From JANNMJ01 sp031425525 (GTDB taxonomy: Bacteria; Bacteroidota; Bacteroidia; Cytophagales; Hymenobacteraceae): a stretch of 64,000 bases of DNA. The stretch spans positions 1 to 64,000 of the forward strand of contig JANPJM010000083.1 in NCBI GenBank assembly GCA_031425525.1. The letters are read 5' to 3'. Numbering within the stretch: position 1 is the first letter of the stretch; each line of letters begins with the position of its first letter. Of the stretch, positions 37,265-45,391 are shown piece by piece. The position numbers and the translations under genes are program-made. Under the pieces are notes generated by a model. That model was not told where the DNA came from. It made no database searches and saw only the letters and a program-made list of their open reading frames with translations.

Positions 37265-37273
37265 ACAAAGCTA
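37265..37273 (-). promoter_or_regulatory. -7 box (TAGCTTTGT)
   Basis: Matches TAnnTTTG on the minus strand and lies inside the upstream extension of the 36456-37202 frame, which rules out a start at 37268. Confidence 0.6.
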
Positions 37274-37427
37274 CGGATTTGCCGCCCGGTCGGGCGTCGG
37301 GCCACCGGTTGGCAAGAACCGGGCAAGCGCGCCACCGGGTTCGGTGGAGGCGCCCGCCCGTCCGCCGGTTGCCTGTTGGCGGCGGGCGGGTAAAGGTGCC
37401 GTAACCGGTGAGCTATACGGTCTTTCG

Positions 37428-37436
37428 TATCTTTCG
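37428..37436 (+). promoter_or_regulatory. -7-like box (TATCTTTCG)
   Basis: One mismatch from TAnnTTTG, about 78 bases before the TonB-C protein start. Confidence 0.4.
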
Positions 37437-37513
37437 GCGACGATAGCCCGTTAGAGCGCTCGTCACCGGCCGGCCGCTTCAGCCCCCATCTCTCACCGTT
37501 CACCGTTTTGTTT

Positions 37514-38083
37514 ATGTCGATACGATTTCGTTTTTTCACCGCGCTCCTCGCGGGTACCGCGCTGACCGTCGCTTCCGTGGTGCCCGCGTTGGCTCAAAAG
37601 AAAGCCCTCGTTAAGGAGGAGATTTCACTTACCAAAACCTACCCGGAGGACATTACCGACCCGCTGCCCGAGTTCGCCGGGGGCGCGGAAGCGTTGCGGC
37701 TGTTCCTCGCGTCGCACGTAGTAGTGCCACCGTTTGCCCTTACCAATTTGCTGGCCGGGGCGGTAGACATCGAGTTCGTGCTGCACCCGGATGGCCGGAT
37801 GGACAGCATTCGCGTGTCCAACGGCGCCTGCTGCGGCCTCGATGAGGAAGCCATGCGCGTGGCCGCCCTCACGGCGGGCAAGTGGACGCCCGGCAAGCTC
37901 AACGGCACGCCCGTGAAAACCCGCGTCGATCTGCCGATTGTGTTCCGGGTGGGCAACAAAAACTCGCGCTCGGTGGCGTATATGGAGGAAATGAAGAAGA
38001 AACACGTCACCTACCAAACGTCGCCGGAATACCAGAAAGACCAGCAGACGTATCAGGAGCAGGTAGCCAAAAAGGCGCAGTAA
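37514..38083 (+). CDS. exported TonB C-terminal domain protein
   Basis: A 189-residue protein with a signal peptide (MSIRFRFFTALLAGTALTVA, ending ALAQ) and a TonB-C-like domain (about 50-140: VDIEFVLHPDGRMDSIRVSNGACCGLDEEAMRVAALT, quoted here in part as FVLHPDGRMDSIRV and DEEAMRVAAL), followed by a charged helical tail. It lacks the membrane anchor and proline-rich linker of a true TonB, so it may bind TonB boxes or peptidoglycan-side partners instead. An alternative TTG start at 37508 adds two codons. No ExbB/ExbD genes are nearby. Confidence 0.85.
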   Translation: MSIRFRFFTALLAGTALTVASVVPALAQKKALVKEEISLTKTYPEDITDPLPEFAGGAEALRLFLASHVVVPPFALTNLLAGAVDIEFVLHPDGRMDSIRVSNGACCGLDEEAMRVAALTAGKWTPGKLNGTPVKTRVDLPIVFRVGNKNSRSVAYMEEMKKKHVTYQTSPEYQKDQQTYQEQVAKKAQ

Positions 38084-38186
38084 GTAGCCGTTATCGGGCG
38101 CTTCGGCGTCGTATGCGCCAACCTTCCGGCGTGTTTCCGGGTACGTGGGCCATTTACCGCGTCGGCTCGTTCTCTACTCTACTCGC

Positions 38187-38906
38187 GTGATTCGCCACGT
38201 TTTCTTCGACCTCGACCATACCCTCTGGGATTTCGACGCCAACGCCGCCCGAACCCTGCACGCGCTCCACGCGGCGCACGGCTTGGACGAGTGGTTTGCG
38301 GTAGAAACCTTCATCGAAACCTATACCCGCATCAATCACGCGGCGTGGCATCGGTTTCACCGGGGCGAAATCTCGCAGGCCGAACTGCGCGGTTCGCGGT
38401 TCCCGGATACGTTTCGGGCGTTAGGCGCCGATGCGGCGCGCGTGCCGAAGGATTTTGGGGAGGAGTTCATTACGGTTTGTTCCGGGCAAAGTGGGCTGTT
38501 TCCGCACACACATTCGGTGTTAGCGGCGCTCAAGGGGCGGGGGTTCGGGTTGCACATCATCACCAACGGTTTCCGCGACTCGCAGCACCGCAAGCTCGCG
38601 GCGAGTGGGTTGGAGCCGTATTTCGATGAAATCGTGACCACCGATTGCCTCGGCTGCGCCAAACCCGACCCGCGCATCTACGCCCACGCGTTGGCCCGCG
38701 CCGGCGCCACGCCTACTGAAAGTTTGATGATCGGCGACTCCTTCGACGCCGACGTGCGCGGCGCCGAACGCGCCGGCATCACCGCCATCTGGTTCAACCC
38801 CGGTGCCGAGGCCGTGCCCGACGCGGCGCCCGTGCGGGCGATTGTCGATTTACGCGAGTTGTTGGTGTTGCTGCCGGCGACGGTTGCGGCGGATGTTCAG
38901 GCGTAA
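38187..38906 (+). CDS. HAD-family (YjjG-like) nucleotidase
   Basis: A 239-residue haloacid dehalogenase phosphatase, probably a pyrimidine nucleotide 5'-nucleotidase that removes non-canonical nucleotides. Motif I FFDLDHTLWDFD is near the start, motif II IITNGF near residue 128, Lys in KPDPRIY near 162 and motif IV GDSFDADVRGA near 186. The cap is helical (C1 type). Because motif I is within ten residues of GTG 38187 and nothing conserved lies upstream, GTG is taken as the start. It is monocistronic as far as can be seen. Confidence 0.88.
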   Translation: MIRHVFFDLDHTLWDFDANAARTLHALHAAHGLDEWFAVETFIETYTRINHAAWHRFHRGEISQAELRGSRFPDTFRALGADAARVPKDFGEEFITVCSGQSGLFPHTHSVLAALKGRGFGLHIITNGFRDSQHRKLAASGLEPYFDEIVTTDCLGCAKPDPRIYAHALARAGATPTESLMIGDSFDADVRGAERAGITAIWFNPGAEAVPDAAPVRAIVDLRELLVLLPATVAADVQA

Positions 38907-38956
38907 AAAGCGCTTCCTGTTTATACGGTCAAGCGTTTCTGCCGCGTTTACGCTGG

Positions 38957-39631
38957 ATGAAAAATGTACTGTTGAGCTTCGGCTTATTACTACTGGCGCT
39001 ACCGGGTTTGGGGCAACGCAAAGCCATTTTCTTCGACAGTCTCGACCGCGTCACCACCTTCGAGCTGCACTGGGCGCAAGTGGTCACGGGCCGTTACAAA
39101 ACCCAGTACGACCGGCCCAGCAAGCGGCGAACGCTGGTGCGGACTACGCCGCCGGAATTCCGCGATGAGATGGCCAAAACCGAAAAGCGCATCGGGTGGC
39201 CCCAGCCGGTAGGGCAGCCGTTCGCGGATTTCACCCTGCCGGACCTGGCCGGGCAGGTGTGCCGCTCCACCGACCTGCGAGGCAAAATCGTGGTGCTCAA
39301 CTTCTGGTTTGTCGGCTGTGGCCCCTGCGAGATGGAACGCCCGGCTCTCAACGAACTGGTACAGCGCTACCACGCCGACTCGGGCGTCGTATTCGTCTCC
39401 CTCGCCGCCAGCCCCCTCGATAAGCTGCGCGAGTTTCTGCTCACGAACCCCTTCGCCTACCGCGTCCTGCCCACCGATTTAGCGGCGGTCAAGCAGCAGT
39501 TTGGCGCCTTCGGCTACCCGCGCAGCGTCGTCATTGGCCGAGACGGCAACGTGGTGTACAACTGTAGCGGCACCGGCGTGGGCATCACCCAGATTCTCCA
39601 GCGCGAAATCGAGCGGGCGCGGCGCCTGTAG
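38957..39631 (+). CDS. TlpA-like thioredoxin-domain protein
   Basis: A 224-residue exported protein. A signal peptide (MKNVLLSFGLLLLALPGLGQ) leads into a linker (about 20-85) and an AhpC/TSA-TlpA domain with the active site FWFVGCGPCEMERPAL (Cys-Gly-Pro-Cys near residues 120-123) and cis-Pro strand FGYPRSVVIGRDG. It probably reduces periplasmic disulfides or matures cytochromes. It ends right at the left edge of the disturbed region: the next six bases lead into the remnant of an SDR gene. Confidence 0.9.
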   Translation: MKNVLLSFGLLLLALPGLGQRKAIFFDSLDRVTTFELHWAQVVTGRYKTQYDRPSKRRTLVRTTPPEFRDEMAKTEKRIGWPQPVGQPFADFTLPDLAGQVCRSTDLRGKIVVLNFWFVGCGPCEMERPALNELVQRYHADSGVVFVSLAASPLDKLREFLLTNPFAYRVLPTDLAAVKQQFGAFGYPRSVVIGRDGNVVYNCSGTGVGITQILQREIERARRL

Positions 39632-39636
39632 GCGGA

Positions 39637-39762
39637 GCGCCCGCCCTGTGTCACGTCGGCCAGCCCGACGACCTCGGCGGCGTCGTTGCCTTCCTCTGCT
39701 CCGACGCCGCCTGCTGGGTCAACGGCCAGCGCATCGAGGTAAGCGGCGGGATCAATCTGTAA
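39637..39762 (+). pseudogene. C-terminal remnant of a short-chain dehydrogenase/reductase gene
   Basis: In one frame the bases 39655-39762 read VGQPDDLGGVVAFLCSD, AACWVNGQRIEVSGGINL and stop, the classic SDR C terminus (G-x-P-x-D-x-x-x-x-V-x-F-L-x-S, then I-x-V-x-G-G). No start codon, NAD-binding GxxxGxG or YxxxK part exists upstream: the tlpA-like gene ends at 39631. The codon usage is like the host's. So the 5' four-fifths of an SDR gene has been lost here, and the A+T-rich island starts about 100 bases further on. Confidence 0.8.
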
Positions 39763-40003
39763 CGTGGGCCCCGGGCGACGACGCCCCCGGCAGTATCACC
39801 GTAAGTCTGTAGTACGCCACAAGTCAGCCAACGGCAACGGGCGTTGCTAAGTGGTAGAACAAGTATGGCGTGTGGCATCTATATTTACCCCGAAGATCCG
39901 ATGTGAATCGGACTAATCCCAAGCCTGCTAGATCTAGAGCCAGAATTTGCACGATCAACTGAACTACCTATCACAAGTGTTCATCAAATAGATAAATAAT
40001 TTT
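39763..40003. other. transition into the A+T-rich island
   Basis: Composition falls from G+C-rich to A+T-rich within these 240 bases. A small hairpin CCGATGTGAATCGG (about 39899-39912) and a TATATTTAC promoter-like box (about 39881) are visible. No gene is supported. Confidence 0.5.
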
Positions 40004-41563
40004 ATGAGAATATTTATAAGTCACTCTTCAAAAGACCGTGATGTAACTGAGCTTTTTGTTACATTATTAACAAATGCATTGAGGATAAACCCAGAGGATA
40101 TTTTTTGCTCCTCTCTTGACGGCCATAAGATTGAGTCTGGAAAAGATTGGAGAGGTGAGATTAAATATAATATAAATAATTCAAAAATCTGCTTTATAAT
40201 GATCAGTCCAGACTATAAGAAGAGTGAAATTTGCTTGAATGAGATGGGCGCTATTTATTTTACCGAAAACATTAGACACGTACCATTAATTATTCCTCCG
40301 GCTACCAATGAAGATGCAGGGGTTTTATTCGAAACAACGCAAATTGAATATTTACAAGAGGAAGCATCTTTAGAACGCATCAAAGATATTGTCACGGGAG
40401 GTGACAATGTTAATATAAAGGGCGATTATTGGGACAAACATAAGAAGGAATTTATCAAAAAAATATCTATGATCTACAATATTGTATCTGCAATCAACCC
40501 TAGGAATGAAGAAAGCATTGATGACAATGAACGCTACGAAAGGGGGTATTATTCAGATTATATTGCAGACTCAACGATTAGCCACCACAATAAGGTATCA
40601 AATATTGACTTGCTAAATCAATTATCGATGGATTTAAGAAACAACAAGGAAAGGCTTGTCGATTTGAAATTCAATTATCTAGGATCAACGAGCGCAGCCA
40701 ACTGGATTTCTTTAAGCCAACATCCCAGTTATGGCCACTCGAAACTAATTGCTTTCTTTGCTGATAACGCCGAGGAGATCATTGCTCAAATGCAGCTTTC
40801 TTCTAACCAGAAGATTGATCTTATAAGCTTAGGATCAGGGGATGGCGTAATTGACAAACACATAATTCTTCGTCTGTTAGCCAATGACAATATAAATTTT
40901 TACTATCCATTTGACATTTCATTTGAGTTGTTACAAAAAGTTGTAAATGAAATATCAACCTCTACTTGGTGGAAGCCAAAAAAAATCAAAATAAAAGCAA
41001 TACACGGCGATTTTTTTGAGTTGGTTCAGTATAAACAAATATTCGACCACGACTCTGTACCTAATTTATTCAGTCTTTTAGGCTTTACTTTTGGCAATTA
41101 TAATGAAGCTGAATTTATCGGAAAGATAAAAGAAGGAATGGAAAATGGTGATTTCTTGTTATTAGATGCTCGCCTTCACGATCTGGAGCTAGGAGAAAAA
41201 CTCACAGCAGATCAAAAAAACACACTCATAAATAATTATAATAATGAATCTACTAACAGATTCGTATTTGGCGCCCTAGAAGCTGTAACAAACGCAGAAT
41301 ATAAATCTGTATCATTTGAATGCGTCCCTAAAAGAGAGATCACTACTGTTCCAAACGCTATTAATATCTTAATCAATTGCAAAGGCATCAATACAAACTT
41401 TAGAAACGATAACAAATCTTACAAAAAAGATAGTATTTGTCTAGGCATGACGACTTTGTATTCATACAATGATTTAATTAATTGGTTAATTAGAAGAGGA
41501 TTTCAAATCGTGTGGAGCAAGAAGACGACAGGTACCGGCATGTTTCTGCTTAAAAAGTACTGA
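40004..41563 (+). CDS. TIR domain - EgtD-like methyltransferase fusion protein
   Basis: A 519-residue protein, the only gene in an A+T-rich island (about 35% G+C in lines counted). Residues 1-140 form a bacterial TIR domain: RIFISHSSKDRD at the start, then ISPDYKKSEICLNEMGAIYF, where Glu80 sits at the NADase catalytic position. Residues about 215-519 match the histidine-specific SAM-dependent methyltransferase fold (EgtD, PF10017 type): SLGSGDG SAM loop (275-281), YYPFDIS (300-306), GDFFEL (335-340), SLLGFTFGNYNEAEF (about 357-371) and LLLDARLHDL. TIR domains make or degrade NAD-derived molecules in phage defence; the role of the methyltransferase part is unknown. No ergothioneine genes (EgtB) are nearby. 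Signs of transfer are strong. Confidence 0.85.
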   Translation: MRIFISHSSKDRDVTELFVTLLTNALRINPEDIFCSSLDGHKIESGKDWRGEIKYNINNSKICFIMISPDYKKSEICLNEMGAIYFTENIRHVPLIIPPATNEDAGVLFETTQIEYLQEEASLERIKDIVTGGDNVNIKGDYWDKHKKEFIKKISMIYNIVSAINPRNEESIDDNERYERGYYSDYIADSTISHHNKVSNIDLLNQLSMDLRNNKERLVDLKFNYLGSTSAANWISLSQHPSYGHSKLIAFFADNAEEIIAQMQLSSNQKIDLISLGSGDGVIDKHIILRLLANDNINFYYPFDISFELLQKVVNEISTSTWWKPKKIKIKAIHGDFFELVQYKQIFDHDSVPNLFSLLGFTFGNYNEAEFIGKIKEGMENGDFLLLDARLHDLELGEKLTADQKNTLINNYNNESTNRFVFGALEAVTNAEYKSVSFECVPKREITTVPNAINILINCKGINTNFRNDNKSYKKDSICLGMTTLYSYNDLINWLIRRGFQIVWSKKTTGTGMFLLKKY

Positions 41564-41578
41564 TCACCCCCCACCTCG

Positions 41579-41599
41579 CACGGGGCAGAGCCCCGCGCG
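41579..41599. repeat. dispersed palindrome at the right edge of the island
   Basis: CACGGGGCAGAGCCCCGCGCG recurs at 53873-53893 and inverted at 53666-53686. Here it lies 15 bases after the TIR gene stop, where composition returns to G+C-rich. Confidence 0.7.
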
Positions 41600-41621
41600 A
41601 AAGGCAACGGAGCCCAGCCCC

Positions 41622-42368
41622 CTACTTCTCCCCCTCCCCCACTGGCGCATCCCCACCGCCGCTATTCTCCGCGCGCATCCGCTTCTTGAGGCGCGCCAGC
41701 GTGTAGGCCACGGCCTTGCGCGGCTGCGTCTGCTTGTACATCAGCCGGCCGGCGTCGAGAATTTCATCTATCAGCTCCCACATCGCGTTGGCGGCAGTCA
41801 CATTCTCCTCCGTCAGCACCAGGCGGGCGTTCTCGTTGTCGTTCTGCGTCACGTTGAAGCCCGAAATCGTCTGGCGCGCGTCGCTGAAAACCTTCGTATC
41901 GTCGGCCGTGTGGCCCTGCGCCGTTAGCTGAGCGGCGTTGGCGGCCAGCAAATCGAGCAAGCCTTTCAGCGCACCGTCGAGCTTTTCCATATCGCGGACC
42001 GCGATTGCCGACCGAATTTTCCCCAACCCAAACGCTGCCGGCGCCACCGTCAGGGCCGGGGTGCGCGCGCGCGCCCGGTTCAGGCGCAGGTTAAGCCAGT
42101 TGAGCGGGTCGCGCAGGTCTTTCGCCACCTTGTTCATCGCCTTGGTCACTTCCGCGTCGGTCGCGCGGCGGTTGGCCGTCGGCACCAGCGCCTCGAGCGT
42201 AGCATACCGCTTGTCGTACTCTTTCAGAAAGTTGGGACCGGCAAAATCCGGCGAGGCCTTCGCGAAATCCGCCTGATCCGTCACGAACGACGACCGCACC
42301 ATCTGGGCCATCGGCCCTACTTCATCTAACCGGCACTGGTAGCGCCGCTTGGGGAGGGAATTGGACAT
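41622..42368 (-). CDS. hypothetical protein
   Basis: A 248-residue, probably cytosolic protein starting MSNSLPKRRYQCRLDEVGPM. It is mainly helical by composition (LRDPLNWLNLRLNRARAR, AVRDMEKLDGALKGLLDLLA) with a central SDARQTISGFNVTQNDNENAR segment and a basic C terminus (PRKAVAYTLARLKKRMR). No family is recognised. The ATG at 42368 is chosen over an upstream extension of 22 codons that lies in A+T-poor non-coding sequence. It is convergent with the TIR-methyltransferase gene, 58 bp away, but its composition is that of the host chromosome, so it is not part of the island. Confidence 0.75.
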   Translation of the reverse strand: MSNSLPKRRYQCRLDEVGPMAQMVRSSFVTDQADFAKASPDFAGPNFLKEYDKRYATLEALVPTANRRATDAEVTKAMNKVAKDLRDPLNWLNLRLNRARARTPALTVAPAAFGLGKIRSAIAVRDMEKLDGALKGLLDLLAANAAQLTAQGHTADDTKVFSDARQTISGFNVTQNDNENARLVLTEENVTAANAMWELIDEILDAGRLMYKQTQPRKAVAYTLARLKKRMRAENSGGGDAPVGEGEK

Positions 42369-42450
42369 AAAAACGAAGAAAGGTTTTGAACGCTCCACCA
42401 CGCGGTAAAGCAGCAACAAGGTTACGCAAGGCAACCCGATTCAGCTTCTC

Positions 42451-42689
42451 CCCCTACGCCGCCGTCACGGCCCCCTACGCCGCCGTCACGGCCCCGTAAG
42501 TCGTTGTACGAACCCCCTACACCGCCGTCACGGCCCCGTAAGTCGTTATCTGAACCCCCTACGCCGCCGTCACGACCCCGCAAGCCGTTGTACGGACTCG
42601 CTAAGCCAGTTTTCGACCCCGTAAGCCGCCGTCACGACCCTCCCCAGCCATTTCGACCCTCCCCAGCCCCTTCGACCCTCCCCGCCGCG
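42451..42689. repeat. 21-bp tandem repeat array B (about eleven copies)
   Basis: Units of 21 bp such as CCCCTACGCCGCCGTCACGGC and CCCGTAAGTCGTTGTACGAAC follow each other from 42451 to 42597; the last copies are 19-21 bp and decay into CCTCCCCAGCC units. Two subtypes alternate for part of the array, so a 42-bp higher-order period is also visible. It lies upstream of the P5C dehydrogenase gene and ends about 12 bases before its -7-like box. Confidence 0.85.
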
Positions 42690-42701
42690 CGGGCGCCCTG
42701 T

Positions 42702-42710
42702 TACCTTCGT
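42702..42710 (+). promoter_or_regulatory. -7-like box (TACCTTCGT) for P5C dehydrogenase
   Basis: One mismatch from TAnnTTTG, about 32 bases before the ATG and just after the 21-bp repeat array. Confidence 0.5.
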
Positions 42711-42742
42711 CCTCCGTTTCGCCCACCAACCAACTCCCCCGT

Positions 42743-44404
42743 ATGTCGAACGCTTTTTTTCAAGTCCCGGCCGTCATCAACGAGCCCGTCAAGAGCTACC
42801 GTCCCGGCTCGCCGGAACGCACCGAACTGCAAGCGATGCTCGCGAAAATGCGCGCCGAAGTCCTGGACGTACCGATGGTGATCGGCGGCCAGGAAGTGCG
42901 CACCGGCAAGACCCAGCGCCTCGCGCCGCCTCACGACCACCAGCATACCCTCGGCCACTTCCACGAAGGCAACGCCGGCCACGTAACGAGCGCCATTGAT
43001 GCAGCCCTCGCCGCGCGCCCCACCTGGGCCACGATGCCGTGGGAGCAGCGCGCCGCCATCTTCCTCAAAGCCGCCGACCTGCTGGCCGGGCCGTGGCGCG
43101 CGCGCCTCAACGCCGCCACGATGCTCGGGCAAAGCAAAAACGCGTTTCAAGCCGAAATCGACGCCGCCTGCGAGTTGATCGATTTCCTGCGTTTCAACGT
43201 CAAGTTTGCCACCGAAATCTATAAAAACCAGCCCGAAAGCCTCCCCGGCACTTGGAACCGCGTGGAATACCGCCCGCTCGAAGGGTTCGTATTCGCGCTT
43301 ACGCCGTTCAATTTCACGGCTATCGCGGGCAACCTGCCTACCTCGGCGGCGCTGATGGGCAACGTGGTGGTCTGGAAGCCCGCCAACACCCAAATCTATT
43401 CGGCGCACGTGCTGATGGCGTTGTTCCGGGAGGCGGGACTGCCGGATGGCGTCATCAATCTGGTGTTTGTGAGTGGCCCGACGGCTGGGGAAGTCATCTT
43501 CCAGCACCGCGAATTTGCGGGTATCCACTTCACGGGCTCCACGGGCGTATTCGACGGTATTTGGCAGACGGTAGGCGCCAACCGCGCCAAATACCGCTCG
43601 TACCCACGCCTCGTGGGCGAGACGGGCGGGAAAGATTTTGTGGTCGCGCATCCGTCGGCTAACCCCATCGCGGTGGCCGTAGGGCTGCTGCGCGGGTCGT
43701 TTGAGTACCAGGGGCAAAAGTGCTCGGCCGCGAGCCGCGCCTACGTACCCAAATCGCTCTGGCCGACCATCAAAGACAAGCTCGTCGCCGACCTGAAAAC
43801 GGTGAAAATGGGGCCGACGGAGGATTTTACGAACTTCGTGAACGCCGTAATCGACGAAAAGTCGTTCGATAAAATCGCCAAGTATATTGATGGGGCCAAA
43901 GCTGATTCGGGGGTTGAACTCGTCGCGGGGGGCACCTACGATAAATCGGTCGGCTACTTCATCGCGCCCACCGTGCTGCGCGTCGACGACCCGAAGTACG
44001 TCACGATGTGCGACGAGCTATTCGGCCCCGTGCTGACGATTTACGTCTACGAAGATGCCAAATGGGCCGAAACCCTGCACCTCGTCGATGAAACCTCGCC
44101 GTACGCCCTCACCGGCGCCGTTTTCGCGCAAGACCGCGCCGCCCTCCTCGATGCCGAACGCGTCCTCGTGAACGCCGCCGGCAACTTCTACCTCAACGAC
44201 AAGCCCACCGGCGCCGTCGTGGGCCAACAGCCATTCGGCGGCGCCCGCGCCTCCGGCACCAACGACAAGGCCGGTTCTTCGCTGAACCTGCTGCGCTGGG
44301 TGTCGGCCCGCTCCATCAAGGAAACGCTGGTTTCACCCGTCGATTACCGCTACCCGTTCCTCGCCGACGACGCGCCGGGCGCGGCGCACGAAGGCGGCAT
44401 CTAG
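42743..44404 (+). CDS. pruA: L-glutamate gamma-semialdehyde (P5C) dehydrogenase
   Basis: NAD-dependent oxidation of glutamate semialdehyde to glutamate, the second step of proline breakdown. The 553-residue protein is the stand-alone form (no proline dehydrogenase domain). The aldehyde dehydrogenase core shows ALTPFNFTAIAGNLP, the catalytic Glu in VGETGGKDF and the catalytic Cys in YQGQKCSAASRAY, and the conserved C-terminal QPFGGARASGTNDKAG. The start MSNAFFQVPAVINEPVKSY matches Bacteroidota homologues. A hairpin terminator follows, which makes it monocistronic; no putA/proline dehydrogenase gene is adjacent. Confidence 0.95.
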   Translation: MSNAFFQVPAVINEPVKSYRPGSPERTELQAMLAKMRAEVLDVPMVIGGQEVRTGKTQRLAPPHDHQHTLGHFHEGNAGHVTSAIDAALAARPTWATMPWEQRAAIFLKAADLLAGPWRARLNAATMLGQSKNAFQAEIDAACELIDFLRFNVKFATEIYKNQPESLPGTWNRVEYRPLEGFVFALTPFNFTAIAGNLPTSAALMGNVVVWKPANTQIYSAHVLMALFREAGLPDGVINLVFVSGPTAGEVIFQHREFAGIHFTGSTGVFDGIWQTVGANRAKYRSYPRLVGETGGKDFVVAHPSANPIAVAVGLLRGSFEYQGQKCSAASRAYVPKSLWPTIKDKLVADLKTVKMGPTEDFTNFVNAVIDEKSFDKIAKYIDGAKADSGVELVAGGTYDKSVGYFIAPTVLRVDDPKYVTMCDELFGPVLTIYVYEDAKWAETLHLVDETSPYALTGAVFAQDRAALLDAERVLVNAAGNFYLNDKPTGAVVGQQPFGGARASGTNDKAGSSLNLLRWVSARSIKETLVSPVDYRYPFLADDAPGAAHEGGI

Positions 44405-44428
44405 CCCTGCTTCCCGCCCGTCAACCCC

Positions 44429-44458
44429 AGCAAGGCCCGCCCACCAGCGGGCCTTGCT
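44429..44458 (+). terminator. hairpin terminator after pruA
   Basis: Twelve-bp perfect arms AGCAAGGCCCGC and complement with a six-base loop; the last base abuts the next gene's -7 box. Confidence 0.7.
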
Positions 44459-44466
44459 ACGTTTGG
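44458..44466 (+). promoter_or_regulatory. -7 box (TACGTTTGG) for the PAP2 gene
   Basis: Matches TAnnTTTG, 38 bases before the ATG at 44505. Confidence 0.65.
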
Positions 44467-44504
44467 GCTAGCGCCTACCGCTCCCGCCTACCGAACTTGC
44501 CCCC

Positions 44505-45377
44505 ATGAAACCCGCCTCTTCTGCCCGCTCGCTGTTTCGCGCCCGCGCCATCACCTCCCTCCGCCGAACCACTACCGCGCTGGTGATACTCGGTGCTTTA
44601 GGCGGGCGCGTACCACTGGCCGTCGCGCAGACCGTGCCGCCTGTTGCCCCGCCCGACACGCTCCACAAATACGAAACTCCCACCGCCGTGCCCGCCGCGC
44701 GCGCGCCCTGGTACCGGGGCAAACTGGTGCGCGCCACGGTGGTGCCCGCCGCGCTCATCGGCTACGGCGTGTCCACCATCAACAGCAATGGTTTTTACAG
44801 CTCCTACGATGCCCGCGCCGATGTGCGCCGCGCGTTCCCCGGCTTCCGCACGCGCCTCGACGACCTGCTAATCCTTGCGCCGTATTTCGAGCTGGGTGCT
44901 GTGGCGCTGGCGGGCGTGGAATCGCGTGACGACCGGCTCAACACGGTACTCGTCATCCTCAAAGCTGAGGCAATCATGGGCGCGACGGTAATCGGCCTGA
45001 AAAACTGGACGAAAGTGCGGCGGCCCGACGGCACCACCCGCGACGCGTTTCCGTCGGGCCACACGGCGCAGGCGTTTTTGGCGGCCAGCATCGTGCATAC
45101 CGAGTTCCGCGATAAAAGCCAATGGTACGGCGTCGGCGCTTACGCCATCGCCACGAGTGTGGCGGGACTACGGATGCTCAACAACCGCCATTGGCAGAGC
45201 GATGTGTTCGTGGGCGCCGGAATCGGCATTCTGTCAGCGCATGTGGGCTACCTGACGCACCGTCACCGTTGGGGCCGCAAACCCCGCGAGCGCCGCGCCG
45301 CCGACGTGGGCGTGTCGCCGCGTTGGCTGCCCGGCGCCGGGGCAGGACTAGCGGTTACGTGGCAGTTTCGGCGGTAG
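44505..45377 (+). CDS. PAP2-family phosphatase
   Basis: Probable phosphatidic acid- or undecaprenyl-pyrophosphate-type phosphatase at the cell envelope. A 290-residue protein with an N-terminal hydrophobic signal (about 20-47) and the three PAP2 signature elements: KVRRPDG (about 167-173), FPSGHTAQAF (about 182-191) and LNNRHWQSDVFVGAGIG (about 224-240), whose two histidines and aspartate form the catalytic centre. The C terminus (VGVSPRWLPGAGAGLAVTWQF) resembles an outer-membrane-type strand. It has its own promoter after the pruA terminator and is convergent with ldcA. Confidence 0.9.
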   Translation: MKPASSARSLFRARAITSLRRTTTALVILGALGGRVPLAVAQTVPPVAPPDTLHKYETPTAVPAARAPWYRGKLVRATVVPAALIGYGVSTINSNGFYSSYDARADVRRAFPGFRTRLDDLLILAPYFELGAVALAGVESRDDRLNTVLVILKAEAIMGATVIGLKNWTKVRRPDGTTRDAFPSGHTAQAFLAASIVHTEFRDKSQWYGVGAYAIATSVAGLRMLNNRHWQSDVFVGAGIGILSAHVGYLTHRHRWGRKPRERRAADVGVSPRWLPGAGAGLAVTWQFRR

Positions 45378-45391
45378 GTCAGATCGGTTTT

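Noticed and set aside
39890..39973. tRNA-like sequence (TAGTTCAGTTG on the minus strand) at the island edge
   Set aside because: Only a D-arm-like string is present; no acceptor, anticodon or T-arm pairing could be completed, so an att-tRNA claim is not supported.
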